Positions 8,962 to 16,849 of a stretch of DNA of 64,000 bases are shown here, one piece after another. The notes below the pieces were generated by a model that ran no database searches, was not told the origin of the DNA, and was given only the letters and a program-made list of their open reading frames with translations. The first letter of the stretch is position 1. Every line of letters starts with the position of its first letter. The stretch comes from TMP-86 sp044226865 (GTDB taxonomy: Bacteria; Pseudomonadota; Gammaproteobacteria; Steroidobacterales; Steroidobacteraceae), in assembly GCA_044226865.1 (NCBI GenBank), contig JBGAGE010000011.1:62001-126000 (forward strand), written 5' to 3'. The position numbers were made by a program, and so were the translations under genes.

Positions 8962-10163
8962 GTGCGGCTCTCGAGTCCTACGATGCTGATGGCGCAGACG
9001 CCGTTATACGGCACTCCGCCGAGGTTGTGCGACAGCCCGATGCTCGGGCTTTTCAGCTGCCGTGGGCCGGCGCGGCCCTGCAGCTGCAGGTAATGCTCGT
9101 ACACCATGCGAAGCCCGGAGGCGCCGATGGGATGTCCGAAGCATTTTAGGCCGCCGTCGATCTGGCAGGGCAGTTCGCCGTCGGCATCGAACACGCCGTT
9201 CATGACGTCCTTCCAGGCTTGGCCCGATTCGGACACGCCCAGGTCTTCCATGGTGACGAGCTCGGTGATGGAAAAGCAATCGTGCACTTCCATTGCGCTC
9301 AGTTCCTTGCGCGGATTGCGGATGCCCGCTTCCAGGTACGCGGCCTTGGCGGCATTGCGCGTGGTCTGCACGTAGCTGCCGTCCCATTGATTGGTGCCTT
9401 GCTCGCGACCGGCGCTGGCGGCCAGCTGCAGCGCCTTGATGAGAATCAGGTCCTTCTTGCCCAGGCCGCGCGCGATTTCCGGAGTGGTGACGATGGCGCA
9501 GGCGGCGCCGTCGCTTACGCCGCAGCAATCGAACACGCCCAAGGGCTCGGCGATCATCGGCGCGTTCAGGATGGTTTCCATGGTGACGGCCTTGCGCAAG
9601 TGAGCCTTCTCGTTCTTGGCGCCGTTCTGATGGCTCTTCCAGGAGACGCGGCCGATGGCCTTCTTGAGATCTTCGCGGGACACGCCGTGCTTGGTGCGAT
9701 AGCCCGCGGCCAGCTGCGCAAAGCCGGCCGGTGCAGAGCCGTAGGGCATCCACAGGTCGTTGAGCGTGCCCTTGGTGCCCACCGGCAGGCCGCCGTAGCC
9801 CGTGTCTTTCAGTTTCTCGGCGCCGATGGCCAGGGCGATGTCCACCGCGCCGGATGCCACGGCATAGGCGGCTCCGCGCAGCGCCTCCGTGCCCGTGGCG
9901 CACATGTTCTCCACGCGCGAGACGGGAATGCCTTCCAGCCGCAGCGCGGTGGACAGCGGGATGGCCGAGTTGCCGACGTTGACGCGATCGAAGGCCGAGC
10001 CGAACCAGGCGGCGCCCACTTGCTTCTTCTCGATGCCTGCATCGCGCAGCGCCTCGGAAAAGGCCTCGTTGAGCAATTGCTCGGTGCCACAATCCCAACG
10101 CTCGCCAAAACGCGAGCAACCCATACCGATGATCGCAACCTTGTCTTTGATTCCACTTGCCAT
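8958..10163 (-). CDS. SCP2-type thiolase (acetyl-CoA acetyltransferase family)
   Basis: 401 residues. The nucleophilic cysteine is in VENMCATGTEALRGAA (about residue 88), followed by the NxHDCF-like EVHDCFSITELVTMEDLG and the C-terminal KCFGHPIGASGLR, so the thiolase catalytic set is intact. The SCP2/sterol-carrier type of thiolase favours branched or bulky 3-ketoacyl-CoA. Start at 10163 (MASGIKDKVAIIG) fits the family N-terminus. It follows the HMG-CoA-synthase-like/DUF35 gene by 19 bases and overlaps the lipoyl gene by 4. The pairing recalls thiolase-DUF35 assemblies, where the OB-fold partner binds CoA and bridges active sites. Confidence 0.9.
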   Translation of the reverse strand: MASGIKDKVAIIGMGCSRFGERWDCGTEQLLNEAFSEALRDAGIEKKQVGAAWFGSAFDRVNVGNSAIPLSTALRLEGIPVSRVENMCATGTEALRGAAYAVASGAVDIALAIGAEKLKDTGYGGLPVGTKGTLNDLWMPYGSAPAGFAQLAAGYRTKHGVSREDLKKAIGRVSWKSHQNGAKNEKAHLRKAVTMETILNAPMIAEPLGVFDCCGVSDGAACAIVTTPEIARGLGKKDLILIKALQLAASAGREQGTNQWDGSYVQTTRNAAKAAYLEAGIRNPRKELSAMEVHDCFSITELVTMEDLGVSESGQAWKDVMNGVFDADGELPCQIDGGLKCFGHPIGASGLRMVYEHYLQLQGRAGPRQLKSPSIGLSHNLGGVPYNGVCAISIVGLESRT

Positions 10164-10182
10164 GCGTTTCTCCGGTCCCGTA

Positions 10183-11628
10183 TCAGGTGATGGGGACGGC
10201 TTTCCAGAAGTAGCGGTCGTAACTGCGCAACCGGTCCCGCTCCTTGATGCGCAGCCGCATCTCGAGCTTGGTGCCGACATCGATGCCGGCGGCGCCCACA
10301 TCGGTCATTTCCATGAGGATGCGCGCGCCGTTGTCGAACTGCACCAGGCCGACGTACAGCGGCGGAGAAGGGCAGTACTGCAGCCAATCGGCCGTGAACG
10401 TGGCCACCTGGGCGGGTTCGTCGGCGAGCGCGACGGGCGTTTGCGAATTCACCGCACCGCAGTTGACGCAACCGGGAAGGCTGGGGAACTGCACGGCGCC
10501 GCAGGCGCCGCAGCGTCCGCCCTTGAAACCCAGGATCTGATCCGCGGCGCGGTAGAACTGAGTCATCGCCGTCTTCTGATCGGTCTCGGCGCGCATGCCC
10601 CAGTCCAGTTCCAGGTGACCCTCGAAGGACAGCATCTTGGTGTAGGAGGTTTCCTCGATACGCCGCGCCAGCGCGCCGGCGAGGCCACGCCGCTTGCCGC
10701 CGGCGGCAGATTGCAGCATTTCGAAGGCGATGACTTCGCAGCCCTGCGCAAACGAGGCAACCAGGATGACATCGCCAGGGCTGGCGCGCTCCAGCGCGGC
10801 CGCCAGCAGCAGCAACGGCTGCGCCGTGCCGCAATCACCTGCCTGGCCTTGCAGATCCGGCAGCACGCTTTCCGGCGCGAAACCCAAGGCCTTGGCGATG
10901 AGCTTGTCGCTGCCCACCGGACCGCCGGTCAGTGCGAAATGCTTGACGCGCTCGGGAGCCAATTGCAGCTTCGCCTGCAGGGCCTTGACCGCTCGCGGCA
11001 CGATCTTGGCGACGCCCTCGTCACGGATCCAGCGCTCTTCCCAGAAGTAATCAAACGAGTCGCCCTCATGGCGGAAGTGGTCGACGAAGGGCGCCGAAAT
11101 CGACTCGCTGCCGAGGAAGCCCGCGATCAAGCCCGTGCCTCCTCCGACGACCAGTGCGGCGGCCCCGGCGCCATAGAGAAATTCCTGCGCGGAGCCCGGC
11201 TTGGCCGAGCGCTTGTCGGCGCCGATGACCAGGCAGTCGCCGCTGCCGGCGCCGCAGGCGGCCGACACTGCACACAGTCCGGCGCGGGTGGACCCGCCCG
11301 CGTCCGTGCAGGTGGCCGTGGTCGGCAGGCCCAGGGCAAAGCCGGCAATGACGGCATTCTGCAGATCGGCGTAGGGCGCCGTGGTGCTCGCCAGGTTCAT
11401 GCCGGTGACGGCGGAGGCGGGCGAATCCTTAAGGCTGTCGCGGCCGGCTTCGACGGCCATGGTGATGACGTCTTCGTCCCAGCTGCACAACGTGCGCTCG
11501 CCCTTGCCCAGCGACTTCATGGCCGGGAAGGCCCATGCGTTCGCCGCGGCGATGGCGGCGCGCGACATGCGGCGCATGGGCAGATACACGCCGAAGGATT
11601 TGATGCCCGTGGTGATCTTTGCCGTCAC
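10183..11628 (-). CDS. HMG-CoA-synthase-like protein fused to DUF35 OB-fold
   Basis: 481 residues. Residues 1-340 form a thiolase-superfamily fold like HMG-CoA synthase or KAS III; residues 355-481 are a DUF35 unit with a zinc ribbon (C373, C376, C387, C390, as CGACG and CVNCG) and an OB-fold. Where catalytic enzymes have an Ala-Cys pair, this protein reads TDAGGSTRAG, placing Gly111 at the cysteine position, and the usual catalytic Glu region reads STTAPY. It is therefore unlikely to be a normal synthase. Possible roles are a retro-aldolase, as in Ltp2-ChsH2 of steroid degradation, or a scaffold channelling substrate to the adjoining thiolase. First gene of the run down to 6073, with a palindrome 57 bases upstream. 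Confidence 0.85.
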   Translation of the reverse strand: MTAKITTGIKSFGVYLPMRRMSRAAIAAANAWAFPAMKSLGKGERTLCSWDEDVITMAVEAGRDSLKDSPASAVTGMNLASTTAPYADLQNAVIAGFALGLPTTATCTDAGGSTRAGLCAVSAACGAGSGDCLVIGADKRSAKPGSAQEFLYGAGAAALVVGGGTGLIAGFLGSESISAPFVDHFRHEGDSFDYFWEERWIRDEGVAKIVPRAVKALQAKLQLAPERVKHFALTGGPVGSDKLIAKALGFAPESVLPDLQGQAGDCGTAQPLLLLAAALERASPGDVILVASFAQGCEVIAFEMLQSAAGGKRRGLAGALARRIEETSYTKMLSFEGHLELDWGMRAETDQKTAMTQFYRAADQILGFKGGRCGACGAVQFPSLPGCVNCGAVNSQTPVALADEPAQVATFTADWLQYCPSPPLYVGLVQFDNGARILMEMTDVGAAGIDVGTKLEMRLRIKERDRLRSYDRYFWKAVPIT

Positions 11629-11684
11629 GCTCGTCTCCAGAATTGGGGTGCGGCCCGCGCCGTCCGGCCAGTCGTCCGGAAAGC

Positions 11685-11698
11685 GTATGCTAGCATAC
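11685..11698. promoter_or_regulatory. 14-bp perfect palindrome GTATGCTAGCATAC
   Basis: A perfect palindrome sits directly upstream of the five-gene run that begins at 11628, in the 84-base gap before the next gene on the same strand. A related imperfect version (GTACGCTAGCAC) occurs at 36601-36612. Probable operator. Confidence 0.5.
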
Positions 11699-11712
11699 TA
11701 TCGTGCCGTTGA

Positions 11713-12870
11713 CTAACGTGCCGGTGGCGCGTCGAACAGCTGCCGCCCGATGATCTCGCGCATGATTTCCGAGGTGCCGCCGGCGATGCGGCGGATGCGC
11801 GAGTCGATGTAGCAGCGCGCGATCGGATACTCCAGCATGTAGCCGTACCCACCGAAGAACTGCAGGCATTCGTCCACCGCTTTGCATTGCAGTTCGGTGC
11901 ACAACATCTTGGCGGCGGCGGCGGTCACGGCATCCAGCTTCTTCTGCAGGTGCAGCTCGATGCAGCGGTCCACGAAGGCGCGCTTGGCCATGGCCTCGGC
12001 ATGCAGTTCTGCAACCTTGAAGCGCGTGTTCTGGAACTCGCTGATGGTCTTGCCGAAGGCCTTGCGCCCCTGGGTATACTCGATGGTCCAGCGCAGCACG
12101 GATTCCACCACGGAAATGGCGGAAACGGCGATGGTGAGCCGTTCCTCGGCGAGCTTGCTCATGGCCATCCCGAATGCCCCGCCTTCCTTGCCCAGGAGGT
12201 TTGACACCGGCACACGCACGTCGTCGAAGAACAACTCCGAGGTGTCCTGCGCCTTCAGGCCGATCTTCTTGAGATTGCGGCCGCGGCGGAAGCCCGGCCG
12301 GTTGCCTTCGACCAGGATGAAGCTCATGCCCTTGGCGCCGGCGTCGGGGTCGGTCTTGCATGCCAGCACGATCACATCGCACAACTGGCCGTTGGAGATG
12401 TAGACCTTCTGGCCATTGATGACATATTCATCGCCCTGGCGAACGGCGCGCGTGCGGATGTTCTTGAGATCGCTGCCGGCGCTGGGTTCGGTGAGTCCCA
12501 GGGCGCCGATGACGGTTCCGGCCGCCATGCCGGGCAACCATTTCAGCTTCTGCTCCTCGGTGCCGAAGGTCGCGATGTAGGTGGCGACCATTTCGGAGTG
12601 CACCGCGAAGCCCGGGCCCGTTACGCCCGCAGCCGACAACTCCTCGGTGATGACCACGTTGTAGAGGTAGTCCGCACCATAGCCGCCGTAGACTTCTGGC
12701 AGGTTGGCGCAGAGCATGCCGGCGGCGCCGGCCTTGGTCCAGATGTCGCGGTCCACCATGCCCTGATCTTCCCAGCGCTCATGATGCGGGGTGATTTCCT
12801 TCTCGATGAAGCGGCGGACGCTGTCGCGGAACTGCTCGTGTTCCAGGCTGAAGAGGGTGCGGGGCAACAT
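11713..12870 (-). CDS. Acyl-CoA dehydrogenase
   Basis: 385 residues, full ACAD length. Motifs are ALGLTEPSAGSDLKNIRTRA, NGQKVYISNGQ, and the C-terminal FFGGYGYMLEYPIAR and IAGGTSEIMREIIGRQL. Gly at the medium-chain base position and Glu in KLAEERLTIA point to an isovaleryl/branched-chain type active site. The ATG at 12870 is preferred because AAGGAA lies six bases upstream; an in-frame extension to 12969 has no ribosome site. FAD-dependent oxidation of a branched short- or medium-chain acyl-CoA with ETF as acceptor is expected. It lies between the E1 genes and the thiolase operon, all on the same strand. Confidence 0.9.
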   Translation of the reverse strand: MLPRTLFSLEHEQFRDSVRRFIEKEITPHHERWEDQGMVDRDIWTKAGAAGMLCANLPEVYGGYGADYLYNVVITEELSAAGVTGPGFAVHSEMVATYIATFGTEEQKLKWLPGMAAGTVIGALGLTEPSAGSDLKNIRTRAVRQGDEYVINGQKVYISNGQLCDVIVLACKTDPDAGAKGMSFILVEGNRPGFRRGRNLKKIGLKAQDTSELFFDDVRVPVSNLLGKEGGAFGMAMSKLAEERLTIAVSAISVVESVLRWTIEYTQGRKAFGKTISEFQNTRFKVAELHAEAMAKRAFVDRCIELHLQKKLDAVTAAAAKMLCTELQCKAVDECLQFFGGYGYMLEYPIARCYIDSRIRRIAGGTSEIMREIIGRQLFDAPPAR

Positions 12871-12983
12871 GCGGTATTCCTTTGCAATTAAGTCGTGCGG
12901 CGGCGGCGGCCGCCACGGGGCCTGCAGATAGTACGCAGGCGCACGGATTCTTAACAGGGGGCGCTCCATGCTGCGGCGGAGAA

Positions 12984-13012
12984 GGGCCGGCGCAGGGCGC
13001 TCCCGCCGGCCC
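12984..13012 (-). terminator. GC-rich hairpin after the E1 operon
   Basis: GGGCCGGCG (12984-12992) pairs perfectly with CGCCGGCCC (13004-13012) over an 11-base loop, about 35 bases past the E1 beta stop. Only TTCTCC follows on the - strand, so it is a strong hairpin without a proper U-tract. A terminator or mRNA-end stabiliser is possible. Confidence 0.4.
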
Positions 13013-13046
13013 CCGGGGCGGGGAGCCGGCGAGGCTTGGCGTTGTG

Positions 13047-14036
13047 TTATGCCAACGTCTTGCGGACGGCCGCTTCGATTTCGGCGTGGCTGTACAGGAA
13101 GGCCGTTTCCAGTTGCTTGGCGAACGGGACCGGCGAGTCCTTGCTCGCGACCCGCTGCACCGGCGCCTTGAGTTCGCGGAACAGATTCTCGTGAATGCGC
13201 GAGGAAACTTCCGCGCCGACGCCGAACGAGCGCACCGCTTCGTGGACCACGACCGCGCGCCCGGTCTTCTTCACGGAGGTCAGAATCGTCTCATCATCAA
13301 GGGGAGAAACCGTGCGTAAGTCTATGACTTCACAGTCAATGCCTTCCTTCGCCAGCTTCTCGGCAACGACTGGGATGTCGTGCATGGAGCGGCTGTAGCC
13401 GATGACGGTGACGTCCTTGCCGGGCCGCGCGATGCGCGCCTTGCCGAGCGGGATGGCCTTGCCGCGCTCGGGAGCGGGCCCGGGATTCCAGTAGCTCGCC
13501 AGGTGCTCGATGTACATCACCGGATCGTCGTCCTCGATGGCCCCGAGCAGCAGCCCGTAGGCATCCGCCGGGTTGGAGGGCGCCACTACCTTGATGCCGG
13601 GCGTGTGGCAAAACCACGCTTCGAGATAATCCGAGTGCTGACCACCCTGCTGGAAGCCGGTCCCGGTCATGGTGCGTATGACCATGGGCACGTGCGTCTG
13701 GCCGCCCGACATGAATCGCAGCTTGGCGGCGTGGTTGGTGATCTGGTCCATGCACACGCCGACGAAGTTCATCAGCATGATCTCGGCCACGGGGCGCATG
13801 CCGGCGATGGCGGCGCCGACGGCGGCGCCGATGAAGCCCATTTCGGAGATCGGCGTGGAGCGCACCCGCGACGGGCCGTACTTGGTGGACAGGCCCTGCG
13901 TGATCTTGACCACGCCGCCTCCTTCCGGATCGGCCACTTCTTCGCCGAACAGAATGACGTTGGAATGCTTGGCCATGGCGTCATCGAGCGCCCAGTTGAT
14001 GGCCTGAATGGTGTTGATCTGGTTTTCCGAGCTCAT
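13047..14036 (-). CDS. 2-oxoacid dehydrogenase E1 component, beta subunit
   Basis: 329 residues with the transketolase pyrimidine-binding domain (about 5-180: ILFGEEVADPEGG, PISEMGFIGAAVGAAIAGMR) and the C-terminal transketolase domain (VIDLRTVSPLDDETI, HEAVRSFGVGAEVSSRI). It forms an alpha2beta2 E1 with the gene just upstream, decarboxylating a 2-oxoacid or cleaving an acyloin with thiamine diphosphate and transferring the acyl group to a lipoyl arm. It is closest in feel to AcoB/branched-chain type E1 beta. No full E2 or E3 lies nearby; the lipoyl protein at 8731-8961 may serve. Gap of 10 bases to the alpha gene. Confidence 0.9.
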   Translation of the reverse strand: MSSENQINTIQAINWALDDAMAKHSNVILFGEEVADPEGGGVVKITQGLSTKYGPSRVRSTPISEMGFIGAAVGAAIAGMRPVAEIMLMNFVGVCMDQITNHAAKLRFMSGGQTHVPMVIRTMTGTGFQQGGQHSDYLEAWFCHTPGIKVVAPSNPADAYGLLLGAIEDDDPVMYIEHLASYWNPGPAPERGKAIPLGKARIARPGKDVTVIGYSRSMHDIPVVAEKLAKEGIDCEVIDLRTVSPLDDETILTSVKKTGRAVVVHEAVRSFGVGAEVSSRIHENLFRELKAPVQRVASKDSPVPFAKQLETAFLYSHAEIEAAVRKTLA

Positions 14037-14046
14037 CGTTGACCCC

Positions 14047-15015
14047 TTAAGCCGCGTACACGTCGCGGGTGATTTCGGCCGCTTCGGTGAGCGGACTGTC
14101 GAAGGCGAATTTCACGGCCTCTTCCAATTCGGCGTTGACCTTGGCATCGATGGCATCGAGGTCCGCGGCCGTGCCGTGCTTGTTGTCGAGCAGCCATTGA
14201 CGGTAGCGGGGGTAGGGATCCGCGGCCACCGCGGCGGCATACTCGGGCTTGGGAATATATTCGCCCATGTCGCCCAACAGATGGCCGTTGAAGCGGAAGG
14301 TCACCGCCTCGATGAGCGTGGGACCCTGGCCGGCGCGGGCGCGCTCGATGGCGGTGCGCGCCACGTCATACACGGCGACGGGGTCGTTGCCGTCGACCTG
14401 CACGCCCGGAATGTTGTAGCCCTTGGCGCGGTCGGCGATCTTCTCCACCGACGTGCCCTTGGCATAGGCGGTGTGTTCGGCGTAGCGGTTGTTCTGGCAG
14501 AGGAAAATCACGGGCAGCTTCCATACCGAGGCCAGGTTCAGCGATTCGTGGAAGGCGCCGATGTTGCTGGCGCCGTCGCCGAAGTTGGTCACCGTCACGC
14601 GCTTCTCGCCCTTGATCTGCGCGGCCAGCGCCAGGCCGCAGCCGATGGGAATGCCGGCGCCAACGACACCGGTGGTCACCATGCAGCCGGTTTCCGGATG
14701 CGTGACGTGCATCGGGCCGCCCTTGCCCTTGCAGGTGCCCGTACTGCGGCCGGCGAGTTCCGCCCAGATGAGCTTCGGCGGCACGCCCTTGGCGATCATG
14801 TCGTGGATGCCGCGGTAGATGGTGACGATGTAGTCGTCGTTGGTGAGCAGCGTGCTGACCGCGGCAGGGATGCATTCCTGGCCGCGCGCGGAGTAGTAGG
14901 GCATGGTCAGCCGGCCCGCTTTCATCGTGGCGATGATGCGCGTATCGTTGGCCTTGATGGCGGTCATGCGGCGGTAGATGTCGAGCAGGACGCTGCTGGA
15001 AGGTGCGGTCGGCAT
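14047..15015 (-). CDS. 2-oxoacid dehydrogenase E1 component, alpha subunit
   Basis: 322 residues. The thiamine diphosphate/Mg motif is GDGASNIGAFHESLNLA, closing with FLCQNNRYAEHT; the entry region TIYRGIHDMIAKGVPP and GKGGPMHV match acetoin/pyruvate E1 alpha. The ATG at 15015 is chosen because GGAG sits six bases upstream; a TTG at 15027 would overlap that site. First gene of a two-gene unit with E1 beta, divergent from an acyl-CoA ligase at 15224 with the palindromic site 15121-15131 between. The actual 2-oxoacid or acyloin substrate is not evident; a fragment from the island's pathway is likely. Confidence 0.9.
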   Translation of the reverse strand: MPTAPSSSVLLDIYRRMTAIKANDTRIIATMKAGRLTMPYYSARGQECIPAAVSTLLTNDDYIVTIYRGIHDMIAKGVPPKLIWAELAGRSTGTCKGKGGPMHVTHPETGCMVTTGVVGAGIPIGCGLALAAQIKGEKRVTVTNFGDGASNIGAFHESLNLASVWKLPVIFLCQNNRYAEHTAYAKGTSVEKIADRAKGYNIPGVQVDGNDPVAVYDVARTAIERARAGQGPTLIEAVTFRFNGHLLGDMGEYIPKPEYAAAVAADPYPRYRQWLLDNKHGTAADLDAIDAKVNAELEEAVKFAFDSPLTEAAEITRDVYAA

Positions 15016-15120
15016 TCGAGTCTCCAAGTGATGTCAATCTGTCGGCGCGCGGTTCTTGCTTGTTCCGCATTCGAGATCCCAGCGGGCTGGAGAATGCGGC
15101 GAAGAATCTGAAACCTACTA

Positions 15121-15131
15121 TACCATACGGT
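15121..15131. promoter_or_regulatory. Operator-like TACCATACGGT
   Basis: ACC-ATAC-GGT (15122-15131) carries inverted ACC/GGT arms in the gap between E1 alpha and the acyl-CoA ligase. Its exact reverse complement, ACCGTATGGT, lies at 18130-18139 in the next divergent gap. This identity supports a real protein-binding site. Confidence 0.5.
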
Positions 15132-15223
15132 GGCGTAAGGGTTGCTCAATTGACGCCGCATCTGCAAGCGGATAGTTTGCCGTGCATGCGCCGCTACAGG
15201 CGTTAACGGGGTTCGCCACGACC

Positions 15224-16849
15224 ATGCCCGCCGCTGCCTTGTCCCACGTCGAGGGTCCGCCGCTGGATCGCATCGCATCCATGATCTGGATTGGCGACAT
15301 CCCGCACCTCGGCGCGCAACGCTGCCCGGATCGTCCCGCCATCGTGTTTCCGGATCGCGGGCGCTCGCTCAGCTACGCCCAACTCGATGCCGCCTGCAAT
15401 GCCTTCGCCGGGCTGCTGCGTGAGCGCGGTCTGACGCGCGGCGATCGCGTGGCCTACCTCGGCAAGAACAACGACCTGTTCGTGCCGGTGTTGCTCGGCG
15501 CTGTGCGCGCGGGCGCGGTGATCGTGCCGCTCAACTGGCGGCTGACGGCCGAGGAAATCGCCTACCAGCTCGAGGATTCCAACACCCGGTTGCTGATTCA
15601 TGATCTCGAGTTCGCGCCTGCAGCCTCAAGCGCAGCCTCGCAGTGTTCGCGACCGCCGATGCTGTTGATCACCGAGGTTGCGGGCGGGTCAGCCGATCCG
15701 GATTTGCGCGCAGGATTGTCATGCGCTGCAGCCCCCGTTGCAGCGCCACGTGATCAGGATCAGGTTCTGCTGCAGCTCTACACCAGTGGCACCACCGGCC
15801 GGCCCAAAGGAGTGCTGGTCACCCAGTACGCCTTGTCGCTGACGCGGCATGCGGAATTGATCTGTCCTGACTTCGATCACCTCACCGCCGGCTGCAACAT
15901 CTTGTCAGCCATGCCCAACTTTCACGTCGGTGGGATGTCGTGGGTGCTGATGGGCCTGATTCGCTTCGGCACGGTGGTGCTGACGGCGGACGTCACACCA
16001 GCCGGCATGATCCGCTTGATCGAGACGTATCACGCCGACCATAGCTTCATCGTACCGACGGTCATTCGCGCCATCGTGGACGAAATACGTGCGCGCGGCA
16101 CGCCGCCGCCGACGCTCAAGGGCGTCTTCTATGGGGCGATGCCCATGAGCGAGAGCCTGCTGCGCGAAACCCTGCAGATGTTCGAATGCGACTTCGTGAA
16201 TTTTTTCGGCATGACGGAAATTGGCGGCAGCGCCACATTCCTGTCGCCGCGGGACCATGACCTGGCGCGCCCACATCTGTTGCGTACCGTGGGCAAGCCT
16301 TATCCCGGCGTGAGCCTGCAGATCCGCGACCCCGCCCGCAACGTGGTGCCGCGCAATACGCCGGGCGAGATCTGGATTCGGTCGCCCAGCATCATGCTGG
16401 GCTACAACAAGCTGCCGGACAAGACTGCGGAGGCAGTCGTGGACGGCTGGTACGCCAGCGGCGACGGCGGCTTCCTCGATGACGAGGGATTCCTGCACCT
16501 GACCGACCGCATCAAGGACATGATCGTCAGCGGCGGGGAGAACGTGTATCCGGCCGAGGTCGAGGAGGCTTTGCGACGGCACCCCGCGGTGCTGGATGCG
16601 GCGGTCGTGGCAGTGCCCCACGAACGCTGGGGCGAGATGGTCGCGGCCGCCGTGGAACTCCGGCCCGGCCAGGCAGTGACGGCGGAAGAGCTCCAGGCCT
16701 TCGCGCGCGAACGCATTGCGTCGTTCAAATGCCCGAAGCGGGTGAATCTGGTGCCATCGCTGCCGCGCACTGCGTCGGGCAAGGTGCAGCGCGCCGAAGT
16801 TCGGCGCCGCATGCGGGGGGATGCCGCGCCGGCTGCCGGAATCGACTAG
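15224..16849 (+). CDS. Acyl-CoA ligase (AMP-forming)
   Basis: About 541 residues, ANL superfamily. The P-loop is YTSGTTGRPKGVL, the A5 motif is NFFGMTEIGG, the hinge is ASGDGGFLDDEGFLHLTDR with MIVSGGENVYPAEVEE, and the C-terminal lysine is in RTASGKVQR. It activates a carboxylic acid to a CoA thioester. The start is uncertain: GTG 15182, ATG 15224 and ATG 15281 are in frame, none with a strong ribosome site; 15224 is a compromise and the family core begins near 15281. It overlaps the 3' end of the convergent P450 gene by four bases. Sequence motifs differ from the ligase at 3210, so the two probably activate different acids. Confidence 0.88.
   Translation: MPAAALSHVEGPPLDRIASMIWIGDIPHLGAQRCPDRPAIVFPDRGRSLSYAQLDAACNAFAGLLRERGLTRGDRVAYLGKNNDLFVPVLLGAVRAGAVIVPLNWRLTAEEIAYQLEDSNTRLLIHDLEFAPAASSAASQCSRPPMLLITEVAGGSADPDLRAGLSCAAAPVAAPRDQDQVLLQLYTSGTTGRPKGVLVTQYALSLTRHAELICPDFDHLTAGCNILSAMPNFHVGGMSWVLMGLIRFGTVVLTADVTPAGMIRLIETYHADHSFIVPTVIRAIVDEIRARGTPPPTLKGVFYGAMPMSESLLRETLQMFECDFVNFFGMTEIGGSATFLSPRDHDLARPHLLRTVGKPYPGVSLQIRDPARNVVPRNTPGEIWIRSPSIMLGYNKLPDKTAEAVVDGWYASGDGGFLDDEGFLHLTDRIKDMIVSGGENVYPAEVEEALRRHPAVLDAAVVAVPHERWGEMVAAAVELRPGQAVTAEELQAFARERIASFKCPKRVNLVPSLPRTASGKVQRAEVRRRMRGDAAPAAGID

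Noticed and set aside
9889..11712. Long antisense open frame over the HMGCS-like gene
   Set aside because: Mirror frame of two well-supported genes; no family signature.
13047..15015. Housekeeping pyruvate dehydrogenase
   Set aside because: Separate alpha and beta E1 genes inside a catabolic island, with no E2 or E3, do not fit the housekeeping locus.
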